Shown here: positions 8,121 through 14,619 of the stretch, piece by piece
Layout: every line of letters begins with the position of its first letter
How positions within the stretch are numbered: the first letter of the stretch is position 1
NCBI RefSeq assembly: GCF_900109455.1
Contig: NZ_FOAG01000009.1
Span: forward strand, 1-64,000
DNA length: 64,000 nucleotides
Direction: 5' to 3'
Source of the DNA: Roseovarius azorensis
Lineage (GTDB): Bacteria > Pseudomonadota > Alphaproteobacteria > Rhodobacterales > Rhodobacteraceae
Made by a program: the position numbers and the translations under genes
The notes under the pieces: generated by a model
What the model was told of the DNA's origin: nothing
What the model saw: only the letters and a program-made list of their open reading frames with translations
Databases searched by the model: none

Positions 8121-8238
8121 CCGGACCGGACAGCCGGACAGGGCCTAAAGGCCCCTGTCCTGTCCGTCCGGTTTCCGGGCCACCGTTGCCCAACCGGACG
8201 GACGCCGGACGAAACCCGGACCGTCCGGTCTTGTCCGG
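8121..8238. repeat. CCGGAC hexamer array and long hairpin after the primase gene (candidate origin)
   Basis: CCGGAC occurs at 8121, 8126, 8134, 8194, 8204 and 8216, and its complement GTCCGG at 8166, 8223 and 8233: nine copies in 118 bp. Copies at 8216-8228 form a palindrome with a one-base centre. The segment 8121-8171 can fold into one long imperfect hairpin, with GGACAGGGCCT pairing AGGCCCCTGTCC and outer arms built from the hexamers. The array ends 5 bp before the stop of the primase/helicase gene. In P4-like and SaPI-like elements iterons next to the primase gene form the origin, so an origin is the leading inference. A strong terminator for the primase gene is the alternative. Confidence 0.5.
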
Positions 8239-8243
8239 TCCCC

Positions 8244-10286
8244 TCACACATCGTCATCTCCCAGCAGGGCTTCGGGGGATTGCCCCGTGGCGAATCTCCC
8301 GTCGCGGAACACCAGCACATTCTTGCGGGTCAGTTCTTCAACGGCTCGCTTGAAAGTGCGCCGCCGCCCGTCACGGTCGTCGGCTGCGGAAACTCTTCGG
8401 CCTTCAATAGCCCGCTCGCGCCAGATGGATTCGGCAACGGGGGCACCATCGCCGATTTCATGGAACACGGTCAGCGCGGCATTGGCGCTGGGGGACAGCT
8501 TCACCTCCCGGCTGCCTGAGTCGGCGCTGTCCGTCTCCCGGCAGATCGCCGTGGTGATGGTGTCGCCGTCTTCGTCCTCGCCCAGCGGGATCGTCGCCAC
8601 GGTGAAGGCCAGCTTTTCGTCGGTGCTGCCATTGCGGTTCTTGGTCAGCATGCCGGTGACGGTCCCGTCTTCCCGCTTCAGGTAGAGGTTCATGTCGAGC
8701 GCGCCGTTGAGGATGGAATGGCCGCGCGGCAGCCCATTGCTGCCGTCCTTCGTGGCGTGGTGGACCAGCACCACGGCCGCGCCCCAACGCGCCAGCCGCC
8801 GGGCCACAGCGACGACAGTGCCCATTGCCTTCGCGTCGTTCTCTTCCAGACCCGGGAACGCGACGGCGAGCGTGTCGATTACGATCAGCGCCGGGCGCTG
8901 GTCCTCAACGGCGACCATCAGCGCCTTCAGGTCTTCGCTGCCTTCACTCAGCAGATCGGAGACGCCCTCCACCAGATTGAAGGCGTCGGCGTCGCCGAGC
9001 TGGTCCCGGAGCGCCCGCACCCGCGCGCGCATCCCGTGGCTGTCTTCTGCCGCCACATAGAACACGCGACCCTGCCGGGTCCGACGCCCGAAGGCTTCCG
9101 CGCCCTGCGCAACGGCGAAGCCCAGATACGGGGCCAGCAGCGACTTGCCCGCACCCGGAGCACCGACAATGGCGGCAATGTCGCCCTCGCCCAACAGGCC
9201 CTTGATGACGTAGTTCCGGGCGGGCAGGTCTTCGCAGTCAGCGGGACTCAGGAAGGTCAGCCGCGACGGCGACAGACCCAGCAGGGCGAGACCTTCGGCG
9301 TCCAACTTCCGGCGCATCTCCGTCTTCCACTCGGCCTTGGACAGTTCGGCGGAGCGACGGTCGATCTCGCCCATCTCTTCATCGGACCACGCAGCGTCCA
9401 GCAGGGCCACGGCCTCGGCCTGCCGCAGTTCGGTGACGGCCGGATGGGACCAGCCCCGGCGCTCGGCTTCGGAAATGAAGCGCCAGCCGGTCGCCCCATC
9501 GGACCGCTTGAATGACGCCCAGACACGGTCGGTCTCGGCCGGGTCATTGGAATGGTGCTGGGCGGACCATTGGTGGGCCAGTTCGAGTCCATCCGAGCCG
9601 CCGCCACTCTCTGCATGGATAGCGGCGAGCCGAGCCACCCACAGTTCCCGGTCCTTGATGTCGTTCGGGACCGCCCGCACGGCTTCCACGAAGACGGGCC
9701 ACGGCAGGCCCGTGGGCCGCGCCTCGCCCGCGTCCACGGCCTTGCGCTTGATCGGCAGATCATCGGGCCACGGCGGCAGCTTGGCCGTCAGGCTGCCGCT
9801 CAGGAGCCGGTAGGAGCCCTTGCCGTTGACCGCGCCGGGCGCGACAACGAAACCGCCTTCGCCGCGCACGTCCAGCCCCGGCGGCAGCCCGGCGGCGCTG
9901 TTGCCCATGCCCTCGGGCCACTCGAAAAAGATGTGGCGACCATCGCCCGCCGAGGCCACCTGCGTGTCGGACAGCGAGTCCACGTCCAGCCCGAGCGCCA
10001 GCAGTTCGGCGAAGCCGTCCTTGCCATTCTTCTGGTCCACGTCCAGCACCGCGACGCCGTTGCGCTTGCCGGTCGGCAGGGCGGGCATGGCATTGGGCCG
10101 GTCACGCCACCACGCTTCGATCTGGTCCGGGTCCGTCGTTGCCTTCTCCTGCCAGCCCTTCACCAGCGGGCGCTTATCGGGGCCGACCGGGAAGACGGCG
10201 ATGCCATCCGCCGCCAGAGCGAGCGCGGCGCTCAGATTCTCAGCCCCTTGGCTTTTGTCGGTCTTCAGGCTATCTTTCGCTTGCAT
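8244..10286 (-). CDS. Primase-polymerase / RepA-like helicase
   Basis: A 680-residue replication protein. The N-terminal 180 residues look like a bifunctional primase/polymerase (Prim-Pol) domain: GIAVFPVGPDKRPLVKGW, then GVAVLDVDQKNGKDG with the metal-binding Asp residues. The middle (about 340-560) is a RepA/AAA-type hexameric helicase: Walker A VGAPGAGKS, VFYVAAEDS, Walker B LIVIDTLAV, and VLVHHATKDG. A C-terminal winged-helix part ends the protein. It is the first gene of the element in transcription order. The ATG at 10286 has a strong AAGGA site 8 nt upstream; ATGs at 10334 and 10382 are alternatives. It gives the element its own replication capacity. Confidence 0.88.
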   Translation of the reverse strand: MQAKDSLKTDKSQGAENLSAALALAADGIAVFPVGPDKRPLVKGWQEKATTDPDQIEAWWRDRPNAMPALPTGKRNGVAVLDVDQKNGKDGFAELLALGLDVDSLSDTQVASAGDGRHIFFEWPEGMGNSAAGLPPGLDVRGEGGFVVAPGAVNGKGSYRLLSGSLTAKLPPWPDDLPIKRKAVDAGEARPTGLPWPVFVEAVRAVPNDIKDRELWVARLAAIHAESGGGSDGLELAHQWSAQHHSNDPAETDRVWASFKRSDGATGWRFISEAERRGWSHPAVTELRQAEAVALLDAAWSDEEMGEIDRRSAELSKAEWKTEMRRKLDAEGLALLGLSPSRLTFLSPADCEDLPARNYVIKGLLGEGDIAAIVGAPGAGKSLLAPYLGFAVAQGAEAFGRRTRQGRVFYVAAEDSHGMRARVRALRDQLGDADAFNLVEGVSDLLSEGSEDLKALMVAVEDQRPALIVIDTLAVAFPGLEENDAKAMGTVVAVARRLARWGAAVVLVHHATKDGSNGLPRGHSILNGALDMNLYLKREDGTVTGMLTKNRNGSTDEKLAFTVATIPLGEDEDGDTITTAICRETDSADSGSREVKLSPSANAALTVFHEIGDGAPVAESIWRERAIEGRRVSAADDRDGRRRTFKRAVEELTRKNVLVFRDGRFATGQSPEALLGDDDV

Positions 10287-10338
10287 TGGTCGTGTCCTTT
10301 TCGGCCTTTGTGATTGCGCCGCCAGACGCACTTTCATG

Positions 10339-10369
10339 GAAGCCCTCGCCCTGATCTGGCGGGGGTTTC
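10339..10369. other. Hairpin upstream of the primase gene
   Basis: GAAGCCCTCGCC and GGCGGGGGTTTC can pair around a 7-nt loop, with two mismatches. On the plus strand it is followed by TTCGTTTCG, so it could be a remnant terminator; on the minus strand it sits in the leader of the primase gene. Confidence 0.35.
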
Positions 10370-10383
10370 TTCGTTTCGACAAT

Positions 10384-10449
10384 AGACGGGAATCGAACCC
10401 CGCGATTCGGCGTGTTCGCAGATGTTCTTGTCCACATCCTTGTCCACAT
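10384..10449 (-). other. tRNA T-arm-like remnant and 12-bp tandem repeat (possible attachment-site remains)
   Basis: On the minus strand the sequence GGGGTTCGATTCCCG (10405-10389) looks like the T arm of a tRNA 3' end, the usual target of integrases. No anticodon arm or acceptor partner can be found upstream, so no complete tRNA gene is present. Beside it CTTGTCCACAT is repeated at 10427-10437 and 10439-10449. This is the expected place of an att site and integrase gene end for the element, but no integrase remains. The primary evidence is only the T-arm resemblance. Confidence 0.3.
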
Positions 10450-10680
10450 TTCGAACCACGCGGATTCGTAAGTAATTGTTATAATTGTATTTTTGTGGGC
10501 GTATATTTCGCAGTAGCGGACTGTCTCTCCGCCATTTTGAGCTCAAGGCTAACCATCCCAATATGCTGATAGCAGGGTGAAGTTCGACGTTTTTGCGCTG
10601 ACTGCGGTGTTTTGGTCCAATACGCAGTCGAGCAGCGTTTGAAAATTGCGCATGAACAATCCATGCCGTAATCAGAACGG

Positions 10681-11580
10681 ATGCAGTGGACGATCAACGA
10701 GATCGAAACCTTTCTGGCGGTCATAGACGCAGACTCGATTTCGGGGGCTGCGATCCGTATGGATGTATCGAAATCGGTGATCAGCAAACGGATCAGCGAC
10801 TTTGAGACGGCGCTCGGAATCGCGCTTTTCACCCGCCATGCCGGGCGCATCACGCCCACTGATGCGGCGTTGACATTGGCCGAGCGGCTGCGTCCGGCGT
10901 TGTCGCAACTTGTTAACGCGACCGAAAGCGCGGCATCTGGCGGTGTGGAACTGCGCGGCCGACTAAACATATCGGCACCGATGAGCTTTGGCATCCATCA
11001 TCTCGGCCCGATCATCGCCGAGTTTGCCCGGACACATCCCGGTCTGGAGCTGGTCCTCGACTATGACGACGCGATGGTAGATCTGGTGCGCAAGGGGCAT
11101 GATGTTGCCATTCGCCTGGGCGAGATGGCTGACAGCACGCTCGTCTCGCGCAAACTCTGCGAGGACCGGCGCGCCATTGTTGCCAGCCCGGACTACCTCG
11201 AACGTCATGGCCCGCTGACCGACCCGGCACAGCTCTCCGATCATTCCACGATCTGCTATCAGAACAGGCGGATCGGCGATATCTGGCGGTTCGATCCGCC
11301 GATTCGGCCGCCGAAGCCCTCGCACCTTGTGACCAACAACGGCGAGGCCATGCGCGACATGGTGTGTGCCGGGCTTGGCATCGCGCTCTTGCCGATGTTC
11401 ATCGTCCACGAGGACATCAAACAAGGGCGCGTGGTTCAGGTTCTGCCGGAACTTCGGTCTCACGGCCTGCCGATTCACGTCGTCTGGCCACCGATCCGAC
11501 CGATGCCACGGAAGCTGCGCCTCTTCATAAACCACCTCGTGACGAGCCTTGGCGATACCCCACCTTGGCTGCGGGCGTAA
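10681..11580 (+). CDS. LysR-type transcriptional regulator
   Basis: A 299-residue LysR-family protein. Residues 1-60 form the winged helix (EIETFLAVIDADSISGAAIRMDVSKSVISKRISDFETALG), with a somewhat unusual SKSVISKRI recognition helix as in the CrgA/DsdC-like subgroup. The effector domain (90-290) has the expected length with LNISAPMSFGIHHLGPIIAEF and a C-terminal GLGIALLPMFIVHEDI. It lies on the same strand 210 bp upstream of an isochorismatase-type hydrolase gene, a plausible target. LysR proteins often control a divergent gene instead, but the opposite direction here is only the phage-element flank, which may have separated it from a former neighbour. Confidence 0.9.
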   Translation: MQWTINEIETFLAVIDADSISGAAIRMDVSKSVISKRISDFETALGIALFTRHAGRITPTDAALTLAERLRPALSQLVNATESAASGGVELRGRLNISAPMSFGIHHLGPIIAEFARTHPGLELVLDYDDAMVDLVRKGHDVAIRLGEMADSTLVSRKLCEDRRAIVASPDYLERHGPLTDPAQLSDHSTICYQNRRIGDIWRFDPPIRPPKPSHLVTNNGEAMRDMVCAGLGIALLPMFIVHEDIKQGRVVQVLPELRSHGLPIHVVWPPIRPMPRKLRLFINHLVTSLGDTPPWLRA

Positions 11581-11790
11581 CCACGCCGCGTGTCAGATCC
11601 CTGAGCCGAGCCGTTCGCCGACCCAGAACACCGGTTTCGTGGCGGGGAACGTGGCGACGCGGCACGGTCTCGATATGATCTGGTTGTCGCGCGATTCGAT
11701 AATGTCCGCTGACGTTAAGGACACAAGCGTGCGCGCAAACCAAGAGGTTCGAGGCCATTTCTCCCGCCTCATGACAAAGAGGAAACGCGA

Positions 11791-12411
11791 ATGTCATTCA
11801 CCTATAAAAGACTGAACAAGGAAGACGCGGCCGTCCTGCTCGTGGATCATCAGGCCGGCCTGCTCTCGTTGGTGCGGGATATCGACCCGGACAAGTTCAA
11901 GAACAACGTCCTGGCCCTTGCTGATGCGGCCAAATACTTCGGTCTGCCGACCATCCTGACGACGAGCTTCGAGGATGGGCCGAACGGTCCCATCGTTCCC
12001 GAACTGAAAGAGACCTTTCCTGATGCTCCCTTCATCGCGCGCCCCGGGCAGATCAACGCATGGGACAACGAGGATTTCGTGGCCGCCGTAAAGGCTACGG
12101 GCAAGAAACAACTGATCATCGCCGGCGTGGTGACAGAGGTCTGCGTGGCTTTCCCCGTGCTCTCCGCAATTGAGGAAGGTTACGAGGTGTTCGTGATCAC
12201 CGACGCGTCGGGCACGTTCACCCCGATGACCCGCGACGCTGCGTGGGACCGAATGTCGGCGGCAGGCGCGCAACTCATGACATGGTTCGGCGCCGCCTGC
12301 GAACTGCACCGGGACTGGCGCAACGATATCGAAGGGCTGGGCGATCTCTTTTCCAACCATATTCCCGACTATCGGAACCTGTTTTCCAGCTATCTTGTGA
12401 ACCGGAGCTGA
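11791..12411 (+). CDS. Isochorismatase-family hydrolase, YcaC-like
   Basis: The 206-residue protein has the isochorismatase-like fold: the catalytic Asp in AAVLLVDHQAG (about residue 19), a basic residue region at IARPGQINAWD, and the catalytic Cys in IAGVVTEVCVAF (about residue 117), in the spacing expected of the family. The closest remembered relative is YcaC, an octameric hydrolase of unknown substrate. A clear ribosome site (GAGGAAA) precedes the ATG. The gene follows a LysR regulator. A hairpin at 12458-12492 probably ends its transcript. The substrate cannot be deduced. Confidence 0.88.
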   Translation: MSFTYKRLNKEDAAVLLVDHQAGLLSLVRDIDPDKFKNNVLALADAAKYFGLPTILTTSFEDGPNGPIVPELKETFPDAPFIARPGQINAWDNEDFVAAVKATGKKQLIIAGVVTEVCVAFPVLSAIEEGYEVFVITDASGTFTPMTRDAAWDRMSAAGAQLMTWFGAACELHRDWRNDIEGLGDLFSNHIPDYRNLFSSYLVNRS

Positions 12412-12457
12412 ACGCGATCAAAGCGATTGTCACGCCGCCCAATACATCAGGATGACA

Positions 12458-12492
12458 GCCCATGCCCACATCGCGCCTGAGCGGGCATGGGC
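12458..12492 (+). terminator. Hairpin after the isochorismatase-family gene
   Basis: GCCCATGCCC (12458-12467) is perfectly complementary to GGGCATGGGC (12483-12492) with a 15-nt loop. It lies 47 bp past the stop. No strong T run follows, so factor-independent termination is likely but not certain. Confidence 0.5.
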
Positions 12493-12657
12493 CAGCTACT
12501 TATTGCGATTGCTCAACCCGCGCCAAAGGGCGTAAATGACCACCGGACTCCGGGTGCGGGCGGATGAAAGATCAGTGGCAGGTCACCCACGCACCCTGAA
12601 TCTCCGAGACCACACGCCCGACCCGTTCCGGTAAATGCGGCAGCCTTCGAAAGCAGA

Positions 12658-14208
12658 TCAGCCGACAGAGCGGGTGCTGGCCTCGCTCTGTCGGCGCAGC
12701 CAGTCGCGGGCCACTTCCAGATCTTGCGCCACGATATCATGGCTCGCCGAGACAAGGGACAGATCGCAATCGGCTCCGCACCTCGTCAGCCACATGGCCA
12801 GTTCCCGGCTTCTGCTAACGCGGGGGTCGTCGGTCCCCGCGAGCAACAACACCTCGGTGCCCGCCAGATCCACCATCGGCAAGTTGACCAGAACCGGAAT
12901 GGCCCGCACAAGGATCGCGCGACGAATGATCCCCGGATGGAGTGCCATGATGGCAGCCGCGAAATTCGCGCCGTTGGAATAGCCGAACACGGTCAGATTC
13001 TCCGTGTCGAGCGCATAACCCCGAAGCGCCTCGGGCAGGAATGCGTCAAAGGCGTCCGCTTCGGCGCGGATGTCATCCTGATCAAAGACATCCGGCGCGA
13101 AACGACGGAAAAATCGCGCAACGCCCTCTTCGGTGGCGCGACCGCGCAAACCGAGAAGGGTCGCACGGGGATTGAGGCGCGCGGCGAAGGGCATCAGATC
13201 CGCTTCGCTGCCGCCCGTGCCATGAAGCAGCAGGGTCGTGCTGCCATCCGGGTTCTGAGGGCTGCGAAGGCGGTGTGTGAAGGTCAGGTCGCGCTTTGGC
13301 ATGCGCGGCTCACCCGGTCGCGCGAATTGCGGCAGCATGATGCGCAGATCCTCTGCACGCTCGCTGTCACGGTCCGGGATGATGAGCCTGGTTCCCAAAG
13401 TTTCAGGCGACTCGTCCACCGCGAAACCGGGCGCGTCCGTGGCGTATTCAAAGAGGATATTGGTCGGATCGCGCAGATAGAGCGACAGGAAATATTTTCG
13501 GTCATGCACGTTGGTGGGCATGTGCCGAAGCCCGAGCGCAAGCCGCATGCGCCGCACCGCATCCTCATCCGGCGCGCGAAAGGCCACATGATCGATCACG
13601 CCGGTGCCGGGGATGCCGCTGAAGAATCCGCGCGTATCGCGCACATCAATCACATCCGTCGCGGAAATTAGGCGCCGGACCTGGTCTTCGACCGCAGCGT
13701 TCCTGTAGCCAAATTGCATGGCGAAGTCGGCGGTTGCCGCAGCGTCGTTGGTGAAGAGTGTCACTGATCTCAGGCGGGTCGGGGCGATAGGATCAGGAAG
13801 GGCATGAACTGCGGAAAGGTCGATGCCGACGAGCTTGATGATGATCCCGTCCGGATCCTTGAGCCGCAAAACTGTCTCTCCGAATTCTCGCGTCGGTTGC
13901 TCACCAGCGACGCGCGCCTCGATCATCCGCCGCATCCATTCGCCGATGCTGTCTAGCGGAACGGCGAATGCAACCTCACCGACCTGACCATGGCCGACCC
14001 GACCGGGCGCGCCATCCTGCCAGACGAGGAAGGAGATGATTGAGCCCGGCGTGCCCTGTGCATCGCCGTAGAACAGATGAAGCTGCCCGGCATCCTCGTA
14101 TCCGCCCGTCTGCTTGATCAGCCGCAATCCCAGAAAGCCCATGTAGAAATCCACATTGGCCTGCACATTCCGGGTGATCCCGGTCACATGATGAAGTCCG
14201 GTCGCCAT
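12658..14208 (-). CDS. VOC dioxygenase-like / alpha-beta hydrolase fusion (MhqO-MhqD type)
   Basis: A 516-residue two-part protein. Residues 1-310 form two VOC modules like the ring-cleaving dioxygenase MhqO: LHHVTGITRNVQANVDFY at the start, a second-module His in VIDHVAF (about 207) and a Glu in ILFEYATD (about 254), consistent with the metal site. Residues 320-505 form an esterase/phospholipase-like hydrolase related to MhqD: LLLHGTGGSEADLMPFA, nucleophile motif GYSNG (Ser about 411), then LAGTDD and SHDIV for Asp and His. In Firmicutes these are separate genes of the quinone/electrophile response; their fusion supports a joint step in detoxification. The gene is monocistronic, with 250 bp of non-coding DNA before the next gene. 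Confidence 0.85.
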   Translation of the reverse strand: MATGLHHVTGITRNVQANVDFYMGFLGLRLIKQTGGYEDAGQLHLFYGDAQGTPGSIISFLVWQDGAPGRVGHGQVGEVAFAVPLDSIGEWMRRMIEARVAGEQPTREFGETVLRLKDPDGIIIKLVGIDLSAVHALPDPIAPTRLRSVTLFTNDAAATADFAMQFGYRNAAVEDQVRRLISATDVIDVRDTRGFFSGIPGTGVIDHVAFRAPDEDAVRRMRLALGLRHMPTNVHDRKYFLSLYLRDPTNILFEYATDAPGFAVDESPETLGTRLIIPDRDSERAEDLRIMLPQFARPGEPRMPKRDLTFTHRLRSPQNPDGSTTLLLHGTGGSEADLMPFAARLNPRATLLGLRGRATEEGVARFFRRFAPDVFDQDDIRAEADAFDAFLPEALRGYALDTENLTVFGYSNGANFAAAIMALHPGIIRRAILVRAIPVLVNLPMVDLAGTEVLLLAGTDDPRVSRSRELAMWLTRCGADCDLSLVSASHDIVAQDLEVARDWLRRQSEASTRSVG

Positions 14209-14619
14209 GCGCGTTCCGCCCGAAGAATCCGCCCGAGTATAGCCGCGGTTGCCCTCATGTTAACATCCTCCGCGAGAGGCTCGCGCCTGTCCATGGTTAC
14301 CGGAATGGTACCACGTCGATACCATCGAGAGCCTGATCCTCCCCTCTGCGGCTGGAGTCGCTGCCCTGTCTGCGAGCGGGGATAACCGGTCCGTCGCGAC
14401 GTCCGAGAGCACTACCGCGATACGGTATCTCCTGCGGAATTCAGGCACTGATACCACCGAACAACGGCGTGAGACGGATCGTTCCTGTCAAAGGGCGCTC
14501 ACATCGCATCACGAGCGATCACGATAAGTTCATGAAGTGTCGATGCAACCTGATGCTACGCAAAGAAAAGCTCTGAACGATCTGACTCGAAATAGAAATT
14601 TTCCTCGCGGGAGTGTGAG
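14209..14619. other. Intergenic region between divergent fusion gene and autotransporter
   Basis: The 411 bp hold no convincing gene. They must contain the promoters of both divergent neighbours. A short near-palindrome, GATAC-G-GTATC at about 14412-14422, and several GATACC words are the only structure seen. No T-rich or RNA-like element is recognised. Confidence 0.4.

Larger units (their letters stand above)
64..10420 (-). mobile_element. Phage-derived element: packaging and head genes plus primase, no tail genes (satellite-like or decayed prophage)
   Basis: The element is a minus-strand series of primase/helicase, terminase small and large subunits, regulator, portal, small protein, protease/capsid fusion, gpW-like connector and a truncated DUF2190 gene. 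No tail, lysis or integrase gene is visible. The left edge is set where the DUF2190 reading frame dies (64-132) next to a host gene end. The right edge is set near a tRNA T-arm-like sequence at 10389-10416, beyond which ordinary chromosomal genes resume. Known capsid-forming PICI satellites carry this kind of set (primase, terminases, portal, protease, capsid, connector, no tail), so that is the favoured reading by inference. A prophage that lost its tail and integrase is the alternative. Edges are approximate. Confidence 0.7.

Noticed and set aside
64..10420. Gene transfer agent cluster
   Set aside because: RcGTA-type clusters carry a different terminase/portal order with tail and host-recognition genes and no primase; the primase-helicase and absence of tail genes argue against it.
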